A program made the position numbers and the translations under genes. From Corynebacterium suicordis DSM 45110 (GTDB lineage: Bacteria > Actinomycetota > Actinomycetes > Mycobacteriales > Mycobacteriaceae), in the NCBI RefSeq assembly GCF_015351405.1, contig NZ_JADKMY010000003.1:248001-312000 (forward strand): a stretch of 64,000 nt of DNA. Reading direction: 5' to 3'. The notes under the pieces were generated by a model. It worked only from the letters and a program-made list of their open reading frames with translations. It had not been told where the DNA came from and did not search any database. Shown piece after piece: positions 56,488 through 64,000 of this stretch. Every line of letters starts with the position of its first letter. Position 1 is the first letter of the stretch.

Positions 56488-58212
56488 TCACACTCCGCGA
56501 ATTCCCGGTGCCCCGGCGCGCAACCACGCCCGGACATGCGCGGTGGCCATGCAGTCATCCGCGTTATAGCGCTCCAGTGTACGGCGCGCGATCAGCCGGC
56601 CGCGTGGATCAAGCCCCACCGCCTGCTCAAACAAGTCCACCGCAGCCTTGCCATCCACTCCCTCCTGGCTGAAGGCAAACCCAGCCAGCGGGGAAATCGC
56701 CTTGAGCCCCAAGGATCCGGTTCCTGCAAGGGCCTTTTTGACGACGCGGAAAAGGTCGCACCAGGCGTCGGATTCAATGAAGGAATCCACCTCGGCGCGG
56801 GAGGGCATGGTGACAATCCGCCCGTCTGCCAGTTCATAGGCGCGGCCACCGTAACGGGTCGCATACGTTCGCAACCAGTGGTTTTCCCCCTGCGCAGCAT
56901 ACACCCACACGCGCAGCCGCTTGTTCTGTGCCTCCGCTGCGGCGGTGCGCCGGGCAATCCAGTCCCAGAATTCAGCCACGTGTGCACCTTCGTCGCCCGT
57001 GGCGGAGAAATCCCCGAATCCCTCGTACACGGCGCCATCGAAGGTGCCCCAGAGGAATGTGCCGCGCTGTGGGTGCGCCTCCATGTCCACGTCCACGTCC
57101 CACACGTCACCCAGCTCGGCCTGCATCGGCGGCTCGCCGGCGCTGGGTAGGCGGAACTCGTGGCCACCCCACAGATCGCGGTCGGTGATCCACCGCTGGA
57201 GAGGCCGGCGCAGCGCCACTTCCCCATCCAGCCAGGCCGCAGCCACCGCGCTCACCTCCCCCTGCCCACTGTTCGCCAGTTCTGGCAGGGTGTTGATGCC
57301 CTGCTCGCGCACCTTCCGGTTACGATCGCCGGGCAGCATCAGGGATACATCCAGTTCCTCTATCAACTGCGCGCGGCAATGATTGTGGAACTCGCACACC
57401 GTGCACTCGCGCACCCGCGAAGGCTTCGTGGGCACAGGTTCCTGCAGCGCGGTGAGCAGCCCGGCGCGCAGCGGTTTACCGGGAAACAGCACGCATTCCT
57501 CGCGCCCGCCCGGCGTGGGCCCAATCAGACCCACCTCTTCGGCAGCAAACCCCCAACTCTCCAGCACCAGATGCGCCATCGCCAGCGCCTGCGAATCCTT
57601 GGCCATCGCCCGGTGTCGCAGCGGAACGGCCACCCCGGGAGAAAGCCCCAGAGCCTCCACGCCCACCACCAGGCAATCCGCGTTCTGCGTCTTCTTCGCC
57701 ACCCTGGCCACCGAGTGCGAAGAAATGCGCACCGGAGCGTAACTCAGCGTGGGATCCGCCCCGTGCCCCTCATCCCGACGCACCAGCACGTCCACATTCA
57801 CGGACAACGGCCCCTCCGCCAACACCGCATTCCGAATCAGCCGCGTCCCCGCAGCCATCGCCTCGAGGGTGTCCTCCACCTCATTTGGCCCGCGCTGGAT
57901 CTCCACATGCGTGGGCCGCAGCTTATCGCCCCGCCGAGGCTGTTCCGGCAGCCGATCCAGCACTTCCTGCTTTTTCATCCGGCTGGTGATCCGATGGCTG
58001 GCGTGCTCCACCGCCTGTGCCAGATCCTCCGCGGTGCGCAGTCTGTGCGGCACGTTTAAATCTATTTCCCGACGCAACACCCCTCGATGCCGACACCCCA
58101 CCAAATCCTCTGGGCGAAGTGGTTCCCCAAAGTGGGCCGCCAGCGGCTGAACATCTGAGCTGGGTGCTGGCCGCCACTGTGGCGAGTTTGGGGTAGGCAG
58201 GTTCTTATCCAT
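56488..58212 (-). CDS. TM0106-family RecB-like nuclease with C-terminal RNase H-like domain
   Basis: A 574-residue putative nuclease. Cysteines GCRHRG near residue 38 and CTVCEFHNHC near 277 resemble the Fe-S or zinc cluster of RecB-like nucleases. The C-terminal half starts with VDMEAHPQRGTFLWGTF and ends YNADDCMATAHVRAWL, the DExx...D pattern of RNase H-like exonucleases in this family. The exact substrate is unknown. It lies downstream of the divergent DUF6474 gene. Confidence 0.75.
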   Translation of the reverse strand: MDKNLPTPNSPQWRPAPSSDVQPLAAHFGEPLRPEDLVGCRHRGVLRREIDLNVPHRLRTAEDLAQAVEHASHRITSRMKKQEVLDRLPEQPRRGDKLRPTHVEIQRGPNEVEDTLEAMAAGTRLIRNAVLAEGPLSVNVDVLVRRDEGHGADPTLSYAPVRISSHSVARVAKKTQNADCLVVGVEALGLSPGVAVPLRHRAMAKDSQALAMAHLVLESWGFAAEEVGLIGPTPGGREECVLFPGKPLRAGLLTALQEPVPTKPSRVRECTVCEFHNHCRAQLIEELDVSLMLPGDRNRKVREQGINTLPELANSGQGEVSAVAAAWLDGEVALRRPLQRWITDRDLWGGHEFRLPSAGEPPMQAELGDVWDVDVDMEAHPQRGTFLWGTFDGAVYEGFGDFSATGDEGAHVAEFWDWIARRTAAAEAQNKRLRVWVYAAQGENHWLRTYATRYGGRAYELADGRIVTMPSRAEVDSFIESDAWCDLFRVVKKALAGTGSLGLKAISPLAGFAFSQEGVDGKAAVDLFEQAVGLDPRGRLIARRTLERYNADDCMATAHVRAWLRAGAPGIRGV

Positions 58213-58364
58213 CGTTGCGCATCATTTCCGGGTTCCCATTGTAAGAGCTGGGGAACTTCCGGCACATTCAGGTGCGTCCGACTAGAGTGGACAACTGTTA
58301 AAGGCAAAGATGCACAAGCAATGGCGTACCAACGCCACTCGATTATGGAAAAGCTCGGAGAATC

Positions 58365-58994
58365 ATGGGACTGTTCAGCAACCTGCGTAAGCGTCGCCAA
58401 GAAAAGAAGGTGGCCCTGAAGGCCGCGAAGGTACGCGCTAAGGCTGAAGCAAAGGCCGATTCCAAGTTGGAAAAGCGGAAGGAAGATTACCTCCGCAAGA
58501 CTGCCAAGCAGGTGCGCAAGGCAGACAACAAGGAGTTGAAGAACCGCCGGAAGCACGAAGAGAAGATGGCGAAGACTGCCCTGGAGCAGATCAAGGCCGG
58601 AAACTTCAACAGCTCCAACGTCACTCGTTATGTCGGTGCGGCGCGCGTGGCCCTCCCCGCACTCATGCCACTGCTTTACCGCGGCATCACCCAGCTGCAG
58701 CAGTCCACTGAGAACAAGCGGGCTCAGCACTCTGCTATCCCAGTGCAGGAAATGGCCAAGCACACCGGCGATGGTGCAGCGCAGAAGGCTCGCATTGAGC
58801 TCTTGCGCGATGAAGTTGACCACGACTCCGTGCCCAAGGGATTCGCCAAGGATGTCAAGGAGCGCTTGGATCAGCTCTCCGCAGCGGTGAATAACACCCG
58901 CACCATGAACGCAGATCAGACCCGCAATGCGTTGCAGGCTGCTTCCCGCGAGCTGGATCTGGTGGAAAAGCAGATCCGCATCAAGCGCGGTTAA
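58365..58994 (+). CDS. DUF6474 family protein
   Basis: A 209-residue protein with a highly Lys/Arg/Glu-rich N-terminal ~70 residues, predicted helical or coiled-coil, then a short hydrophobic stretch (~residues 92-107, RVALPALMPLLYRG) and a helical C-terminus. The family is actinobacterial with no known function. ATG 58365. Confidence 0.82.
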   Translation: MGLFSNLRKRRQEKKVALKAAKVRAKAEAKADSKLEKRKEDYLRKTAKQVRKADNKELKNRRKHEEKMAKTALEQIKAGNFNSSNVTRYVGAARVALPALMPLLYRGITQLQQSTENKRAQHSAIPVQEMAKHTGDGAAQKARIELLRDEVDHDSVPKGFAKDVKERLDQLSAAVNNTRTMNADQTRNALQAASRELDLVEKQIRIKRG

Positions 58995-59086
58995 TTGCGA
59001 GTAACTAGCCCCACTCTCGGTTAGTTGCGGCTATTTGCAGCCCCACTTGCGCTGCACGCTGCGGGCTTCCGTGTTGAGATCAAAGT

Positions 59087-60784
59087 ATGACTCAGCCAAT
59101 TTCCCGCCGCCACGCGCTGCAAACGGGAGCCGCAGCAGCCACCGCTGTGGCTGTCGTGGCCAGCACTTCATCTTTCGCCACTGCCGGACCGGACGAGGTT
59201 CGCTCGGATCACCCTGTGTTCCAGCACGGAGTTGCCTCCGGTGATCCCTACTCCAACAGCGTGTTGCTGTGGACCCGCGTCACCTCCCACCCCAATGATT
59301 ACGCCGGCCGGGACCAGGGCATTGACACCACCGTCCGCTGGGAGATCTCCACGGATGACAAGTTCTCCAACATCCTGAAATCCGGCACTATCAAGGCCAC
59401 CCCAGCCACGGACATGACCGTCAAGCCGGAAGCCGCTGGCCTGAGCCCATACACCGAGTACTACTTCCGCTTCGTGGTGCAGGACGGGCCATACAAGGGC
59501 CAGGTTTCCCCGGTGGGTCTCACCCGCACTGCCCCAGCCGTAGGCCAGGATGTTGCCGAGCTGCGCTTCGCCCTGGTCAGCTGCGCTAACTGGGAAGCCG
59601 GTTACTTTAACGCGTACCGCAGCATGGCTACCCGCCGCGACGTGGATTACTGCCTGTGCGTGGGCGATTACATCTACGAATACCCACGGGGCGAATACCA
59701 GGGCAAGACCGGATCGGTGCGTCTGCACGATCCAGCAAACGAGATCATCTCCCTCGCCGATTACCGCGAGCGTTACGCGCAGTACCACACCGATCCGGAC
59801 CTGCAAGCTGCTCACGCTGCTTTCCCCTGGATCGTCACCTGGGATGACCACGAGGTAGCCAATGACTCGTGGTCACAGGGCGCAGAAAATCACCAACCCG
59901 AAGAGGGCGATTACAACCAGCGCCGCGATAACGCGATCCAGGCCTACCTGGAGTGGCTGCCAATCCGGGCCACCAAGTTCTCCGAGGGTGGCCACATCTA
60001 CCGCAACCTCAGCTTCGGCAACCTCGCCGAGCTGAACATGCTGGATCTGCGCACCTACCGCAATGAGCCCGTGTCCTTCCTCCAGATGGGCAAGACCGAT
60101 GATCCCAGCCGCACGATGCTGGGTTCAGAGCAGTTCCAGTGGCTAGCCGGAAAGCTGCAAACGTCCTCCGCGAAGTGGAACCTCATCGGCAACTCCGTGA
60201 TGATCACCCCGGTTCTCATCCCGCCACTGGATCAGCAGACCGGTGCAGCTGTGAAGCAGCTCTTGGGTCTCCCACAGCAGGGCATTGCCTACAACTTGGA
60301 TCAGTGGGATGGCTTTGCGGCTGAGCGTCGCCGCCTGATTGCGTTGCTCAAGGACAGCAATATCCACAACACCGTGTGGCTCACTGGCGATATCCACTCC
60401 TCGTGGGCTTGTGATGTTCCCGTGGACCCAGGCGCATACCCCGGCCAGGGAGTCGCAGCCGTGGAGATTGTCACCCCGTCCATCACCAGCTCCAATATCG
60501 ATGACATTCTCAAGCTGCCCGAAGATAACCCACTGTCCCAGACCGTGGAGTTTGCTTTCACCAACTTGAATCACCACATTAAGTACCTGGATATGGACTC
60601 CCACGGTTACTCGGTGGTGCAATTCACTCCGGATTATGTGCACACCGATTGGATCTTCGTCACTCCGGACGGCAAGCTCAATCCCCAGTCTCAGGCACAT
60701 TATGCCCGCTCTGCGCGCGCGTATCGCGGACAGGGAGTTCAGCTCCATAACCAGCCTATGAGCAGCACACACGCTGCGCGCTAG
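59087..60784 (+). CDS. phoD: PhoD-family alkaline phosphatase
   Basis: A Tat-exported phosphodiesterase/alkaline phosphatase. The 565-residue protein has the twin-arginine signal SRRHALQTGAAAA (residues 6-18) and the PhoD core with the metal-binding ALVSCANWEAG, CLCVGDYIYEY, TWDDHEVAND, LRTYRNEP and WLTGDIHSSW. PhoD enzymes carry iron and calcium. It is followed by a perfect terminator. With PhoX and GDPD, it forms a set of organic-phosphate-releasing enzymes in the window. Confidence 0.94.
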   Translation: MTQPISRRHALQTGAAAATAVAVVASTSSFATAGPDEVRSDHPVFQHGVASGDPYSNSVLLWTRVTSHPNDYAGRDQGIDTTVRWEISTDDKFSNILKSGTIKATPATDMTVKPEAAGLSPYTEYYFRFVVQDGPYKGQVSPVGLTRTAPAVGQDVAELRFALVSCANWEAGYFNAYRSMATRRDVDYCLCVGDYIYEYPRGEYQGKTGSVRLHDPANEIISLADYRERYAQYHTDPDLQAAHAAFPWIVTWDDHEVANDSWSQGAENHQPEEGDYNQRRDNAIQAYLEWLPIRATKFSEGGHIYRNLSFGNLAELNMLDLRTYRNEPVSFLQMGKTDDPSRTMLGSEQFQWLAGKLQTSSAKWNLIGNSVMITPVLIPPLDQQTGAAVKQLLGLPQQGIAYNLDQWDGFAAERRRLIALLKDSNIHNTVWLTGDIHSSWACDVPVDPGAYPGQGVAAVEIVTPSITSSNIDDILKLPEDNPLSQTVEFAFTNLNHHIKYLDMDSHGYSVVQFTPDYVHTDWIFVTPDGKLNPQSQAHYARSARAYRGQGVQLHNQPMSSTHAAR

Positions 60785-60821
60785 CGCTTAGGTTTCGCTC
60801 GCTGAGCAACGTATATTTCCC

Positions 60822-60857
60822 AAAGGCTCGCACCGACAATTGTTGGTGCGAGCCTTT
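60822..60857 (+). terminator. Intrinsic terminator downstream of phoD
   Basis: AAAGGCTCGCACC (60822-60834) pairs perfectly with GGTGCGAGCCTTT (60845-60857), followed by GTTTTTC. Confidence 0.85.
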
Positions 60858-61048
60858 GTTTTTCTAAAAGTTTAATGGGAATGGAACATAAAGGTATCTT
60901 AAAATTTGCCTGAGTTTTACTTATCCACGTAGACTGAATTTTGTATGCATAGCAGTTCATTCACGGTTCGCGATTTCTCGGATTGTTGAACCACTGTAAA
61001 CTGCATGAGCACATTCCCAGTTCCAAAATAATTTGATGAGGTTTTCTC
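60858..61048 (+). promoter_or_regulatory. AT-rich lsr2 upstream region
   Basis: This ~190-nt stretch is distinctly AT-rich compared with its neighbours. Lsr2 and its corynebacterial homologs bind AT-rich DNA and often their own promoters, so it may be autoregulated (inference). Confidence 0.45.
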
Positions 61049-61381
61049 ATGGCACGTCGCGAAGTCACCCAGTTCTTTGATGATCTAGATAATTCTCCTC
61101 TATCTGATGATGAGGTGAATGTGGTGGAGTTTTCCGTGAATGGCGTTGACTACACCATGGAATTGTCCGAAAAGAATCTCCAGAAGTTCCAAGCTGCTGT
61201 CGAGCCTTACATCGCTGTTGCTCGCCGCAACTCTCGCCCAGCCGCCCGCAAGTCCGGGCAGAATAACTCCAACCGCAACAAGCGCATCCGCGCGTGGGCA
61301 GAGCAGAAGGGTTTGGATGTCTCCAAGCGCGGCCGTATCTCTGCTGAGATCGTGGAACAGTACAACCAGGCACACGCTTAA
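61049..61381 (+). CDS. lsr2: Lsr2-family nucleoid-associated DNA-binding protein
   Basis: Binds and bridges AT-rich DNA and silences genes, including horizontally acquired ones. The 110-residue protein begins MARREVTQFFDDLD, with an N-terminal oligomerisation domain (to ~residue 65), a basic linker, and a C-terminal domain with the AT-hook-like RGRIS preceded by RIRAWAEQKGLDVSKR. Length and both domains match Lsr2/CgpS. Confidence 0.97.
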   Translation: MARREVTQFFDDLDNSPLSDDEVNVVEFSVNGVDYTMELSEKNLQKFQAAVEPYIAVARRNSRPAARKSGQNNSNRNKRIRAWAEQKGLDVSKRGRISAEIVEQYNQAHA

Positions 61382-61429
61382 GCCTTGTTTGTCCCCTCAC
61401 TCTGCATGACCTCCCAGCTGCGGCTGGAA

Positions 61430-61486
61430 ATAGTCAGTGTGCAGGCTCACTGTGTAGATAACGCGCAGTGACCGCACACTGACTAT
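61430..61486 (+). terminator. lsr2 terminator overlapping a leaderless promoter
   Basis: ATAGTCAGTGTGC (61430-61442) pairs perfectly with GCACACTGACTAT (61474-61486), with an inner TCACTG/CAGTGA stem and TGTTTTT following. The T run directly precedes the next start codon. Confidence 0.75.
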
Positions 61487-61489
61487 TGT
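61484..61489 (+). promoter_or_regulatory. Candidate -10 of a leaderless yidC transcript
   Basis: TATTGT fits the TANNNT -10 pattern and lies seven bases before the ATG at 61497, the spacing seen for leaderless mRNAs. No Shine-Dalgarno site is present. Confidence 0.4.
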
Positions 61490-61496
61490 TTTTGTA

Positions 61497-62462
61497 ATGA
61501 TCATCGTTGAATATCCCGTTGCCGCGGTACTCAAGCTCTGGCACCTACTGCTGGCTAATGTCCTCGGGATCGCCCCCAATGTCGCTTGGGTGGGCGCGGT
61601 GGTTCTCTTGGTGCTTACTTTCCGGTTGATGCTTCTGCCGCTTGCCTACCGGCAAATCAAGTCTGGCCGCATCCTGGCTAATCTGCGCCCACAGATGCGG
61701 GAAATCCGCGAGCGTTATGAAGGGAAGACGGATCCCGAAAGCCGGCGTGAGCTGCGGCGTGCACGCCAAGAAGTGCAGAGTGCCAACGACTACAAGCTTC
61801 GCGATGGCTGCCTCCCGCTGCTCATCCAGTTGCCGGTACTCATTGGCCTCTATCGGCTTCTCCTGCGCATCGCGCGCCCTGAAGAGGGCCTGAATTCTGC
61901 ACACTCCGGCTATGGCCCCCTCTCCGCCACGGACTTCACCACCTTCTTGGATGCCCGCCTCTTCGGCGTGCCGCTGCCCACCTACGCCAGCATGGCTGAG
62001 GGTGAACTGCGATCGCTCGGCACAAGCGGTTTAGAAGTGCTCACTGTGGCTTTGCCGCTGATCATCATGGCGTCTGTGTTCACCACCACGAACTTCATTT
62101 ACAGCACCAGCCGCACGTTCCGCACGGTGGATTACAGCCAAGGTTTTGCCCGTTTTATCTCCAAATTCATGATCTTTATGGGGCCACTCATTTTGTTTTT
62201 CCCGTGGGTTTTTGGACTCTTCGGGCCAGCCCCCATCGCGCTTTTGCTCTACTGGGTGTGCAATAACCTGTGGACTGCTGTGCAGAGCTATGCAATTCAA
62301 TCGCATTTGGATAAGCATTACCCGTATACCGATGAGTTTTGGGAATATTTCGCCACGCAGAAACAACTACATAAGGAAAACCGCGCAGCCAAAAAGAACC
62401 GGCTTTCTCAGCCACCTAATCAGAATGCCCTTAACTCCCCCGATGAGCAGCCCAGCGAATAG
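61497..62462 (+). CDS. yidC: YidC/Oxa1-family membrane protein insertase
   Basis: Inserts membrane proteins alone or with Sec. The 321-residue protein has about five hydrophobic segments. YidC motifs are RLMLLPLAYRQIKSGR (cytoplasmic loop start), the charged coiled region to ~residue 100, the DGCLPLLIQLPVLIGLYRLL segment and a C-terminal basic tail. Actinobacteria often carry a primary YidC next to rpmH; this copy, next to lsr2, is probably a paralog. The start codon directly abuts the lsr2 terminator. Confidence 0.9.
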   Translation: MIIVEYPVAAVLKLWHLLLANVLGIAPNVAWVGAVVLLVLTFRLMLLPLAYRQIKSGRILANLRPQMREIRERYEGKTDPESRRELRRARQEVQSANDYKLRDGCLPLLIQLPVLIGLYRLLLRIARPEEGLNSAHSGYGPLSATDFTTFLDARLFGVPLPTYASMAEGELRSLGTSGLEVLTVALPLIIMASVFTTTNFIYSTSRTFRTVDYSQGFARFISKFMIFMGPLILFFPWVFGLFGPAPIALLLYWVCNNLWTAVQSYAIQSHLDKHYPYTDEFWEYFATQKQLHKENRAAKKNRLSQPPNQNALNSPDEQPSE

Positions 62463-62468
62463 CGCGGG

Positions 62469-63092
62469 CTAAATGTTGTACATCGCCGGCGCGGTGAGCA
62501 GCAGCTGACGCGCCATTCCCCTGGCGGTCTCCAGCGGCACCACGGAACGGCTCATCTTGGCTGCTGCCAAGCCACCGTCAAGGCACACCATCAACTGGTC
62601 AGCCAGGGTGCGGGATGAGTAGCCGAAACGCTCATTAAGCAGCTCAGCCATGGTGTCTCTACACCAATCCCGGTGCGCCATCGCTGCATTGCGGATGCGC
62701 TCTTCGGATTCAGTTTCCGGTCGTGGGTATTCACTGGCAGCGTTTTGGAAGTGGGAGCCACGAAAGTTATTGTCCGGCTCATCCCGGATGCAGAGATCAA
62801 AGAATGCGATGATCCGCGCTTCCGGGCTTTCCCTTTCGTCGGCTATCTCATGCCACCTGGCACGCCACCCCGTGTCCAATTCCTCGAGGTAGGAGACAAC
62901 GAGGTTGTCCTTGGAGCCGAAGAGGGAATACAGGGAGGCCTTGGCCACATCGGCATCGCGGAGGATGCGGTCGATGCCGATTACGCGGATTCCCTCGGTG
63001 GTGAAGAGGTTGGTGGCGCTGGCGAGAAGACGTTGACGCGGCCCGGGACGGTTCCGTCTCCGAGTGCTGGTCTTCTTGGTCGCTGTTGCCAT
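62469..63092 (-). CDS. TetR-family transcriptional regulator
   Basis: A 207-residue repressor-type regulator. A basic N-terminal segment KKTSTRRRNRPG precedes the helix-turn-helix with GIDRILRDADVAKASLYSLFGSKDNLV, and a ligand-binding helical C-terminus follows. ATG 63092 has AAGGAAAGGG upstream; the ORF extension to 63110 uses a TTG and is rejected. Its target may be its own promoter or the neighbouring genes; no ligand is predictable. Confidence 0.92.
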   Translation of the reverse strand: MATATKKTSTRRRNRPGPRQRLLASATNLFTTEGIRVIGIDRILRDADVAKASLYSLFGSKDNLVVSYLEELDTGWRARWHEIADERESPEARIIAFFDLCIRDEPDNNFRGSHFQNAASEYPRPETESEERIRNAAMAHRDWCRDTMAELLNERFGYSSRTLADQLMVCLDGGLAAAKMSRSVVPLETARGMARQLLLTAPAMYNI

Positions 63093-63150
63093 AACCCTTT
63101 CCTTGGTCAATCCTGGCCGGGCATTGCCCTGCTCGTTCCCTTATTCTTCC

Positions 63151-63240
63151 GTAATCACCACGCGTTGCCCCTCGCTTGCCGCCGAGCGTGTTCAAGAATT
63201 CTCGACTGGCAAATCGATAAGGGCAACGCGTGCGGATTAC
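63151..63240. repeat. 90-bp segment bounded by imperfect 20-bp inverted repeats
   Basis: 63151-63170 and 63221-63240 are inverted copies sharing 18 of 20 bases, including the perfect 12-bp CACGCGTTGCCC. It lies between the tetR promoter and the usp stop. It could be a usp terminator, a regulator site or a small inverted-repeat element. Confidence 0.5.
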
Positions 63241-63248
63241 TACTGGGT

Positions 63249-64000
63249 TTAGAGTCTAGCCTGTCGGACAACCATCATGGGGCAGGGCGCGTATTGCAGC
63301 AATGCGCGGGAGGTGGAGCCCAGCAACATGCCCCGGAATCCGCCTCGTCCGTGGGAGCCCAGAACCAGAAGTTGCGCGCCTTCGGAGGCGGTCTTGAGCG
63401 CGTGGACAGCGCGTTCCCGCTCCACGAGTTCTTCCACCTCAACGTCTGGGTACTTCTCCCTCATGGGAGCTAGTTCACTGTGCAGCAGGTCCTGGTATTC
63501 ACCGTTGAGCTTTTCCAAGTCGCCGCGGGAATCCAGCGCTCCCACCAGAGACGCCTGGAATTGCGCATCGGTCCATGCCAGCACCGCGCGCAGTGGCACT
63601 CGCCGGGCGTGAGCTTCTTGGAATGCCAGCTGGATGGCCTGGCGAGATACGGTCGATCCGTCCACACCAACCACCACGCGGCTGCCTTCGTTAGCTTCTT
63701 CCACGTCGCTTTCCTTGCGGACAACCACCACTGGGCAGGAGGCGTGGGAGACAACCGCAGCGGAGACAGATCCCATGACCAGGCCGGAGAGGCCACCCAG
63801 GCCGCGGGAGCCCATGACCAGCATCTCCGCGTTCTCTGAGAGCTCCAGGAGGAAGTCGATCGGAGAGACTTCCTTGACCTGGTGGTTCACGGTGAGCGAG
63901 GGGAATTCCTCCGCGATCAACTGGCGGGCATGATCCACCTTGGCTTGAGCATCGGTTTCCAGCTCGTCGTAGAGCTCCTGCGGTGGCACCATGCCATCTG
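63249..64000 (-). CDS. Tandem universal stress protein, N-terminus outside window
   Basis: A two-domain UspA protein; about 250 residues are visible and the first ~50 are lost at the right edge. The frame stays open to the last base. Each half has the ATP-binding GSRGLGGLSGLVMGSVSAAV and GSHGRGGFRGMLLGSTSRAL signatures, with VVVGVDGS at the start of the second domain. Such proteins bind ATP and are induced under stress or low oxygen. Confidence 0.92.
   Translation of the reverse strand, partial: DGMVPPQELYDELETDAQAKVDHARQLIAEEFPSLTVNHQVKEVSPIDFLLELSENAEMLVMGSRGLGGLSGLVMGSVSAAVVSHASCPVVVVRKESDVEEANEGSRVVVGVDGSTVSRQAIQLAFQEAHARRVPLRAVLAWTDAQFQASLVGALDSRGDLEKLNGEYQDLLHSELAPMREKYPDVEVEELVERERAVHALKTASEGAQLLVLGSHGRGGFRGMLLGSTSRALLQYAPCPMMVVRQARL

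Overview
This 64 kb window is GC-rich chromosomal DNA (roughly 60% by eye) from a mycolic-acid-forming actinobacterium, almost certainly a Corynebacterium. The basis is one block holding AccD3, Pks13, FadD32, a Culp6-type cutinase, a Cop1 mycolyltransferase with LGFP repeats, a second mycolyltransferase, and the arabinogalactan enzymes UbiA, PAP2, GlfT2, AftB and Glf. Lsr2, an Lcp-type ligase and GTP-dependent PEP carboxykinase fit this. The species cannot be fixed from the sequence alone. No phage, insertion sequence, CRISPR array, rRNA or tRNA gene was seen.

Layout. 1-8.7 kb is central metabolism and housekeeping: the 3' part of a FadB-like beta-oxidation enzyme, a DedA protein, a YedE-TusA sulfur transporter fusion, PEP carboxykinase, two coupled genes of unknown function, TrmB and an overlapping NYN-domain protein. 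8.8-12.7 kb is an MmpL/CmpL transporter followed without a gap by a YbhN-type membrane protein and a DUF3054 protein. 12.9-16.3 kb holds PhoX and an MFS transporter. 16.3-41 kb, almost all on the minus strand, is the envelope supercluster. Read in transcription order it runs Glf, SGNH hydrolase, AftB, GlfT2, PAP2, UbiA, mycolyltransferase, Cop1, DUF732 lipoprotein, cutinase, FadD32, Pks13, AccD3, then an acyl-CoA synthetase. 41-50.3 kb mixes housekeeping genes (SerS, PlsC-type acyltransferase, HAD phosphatase, PheA, phosphoglycerate-mutase-type phosphatase, amidase, CPBP protein) with a septum-formation-like protein and a zincin. 50.4-64 kb has the LCP ligase, DUF5926, GDPD, Ldh, SodA, MsrA, a RecB-like nuclease, DUF6474, PhoD, Lsr2, a YidC-type insertase, a TetR regulator and a truncated universal stress protein.

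How the genes work together. FadD32 activates the meromycolate, AccD3 supplies carboxylated acyl-CoA, and Pks13 condenses the two chains. An MmpL/CmpL pump exports trehalose monomycolate, and Cop1 and its partner transfer mycolate to arabinogalactan or trehalose. UbiA and PAP2 make decaprenyl-phosphoryl donors, Glf and GlfT2 build the galactan, AftB caps the arabinan, and the LCP protein joins arabinogalactan to peptidoglycan. One window thus covers most late steps of outer-envelope assembly.

The most unexpected signal is not a gene. It is a short dispersed motif, GGCGTCG followed by an A-rich purine tail, found about every 3-4 kb on both strands. It sits mainly in intergenic DNA, protein linkers and C-terminal tails (see findings).
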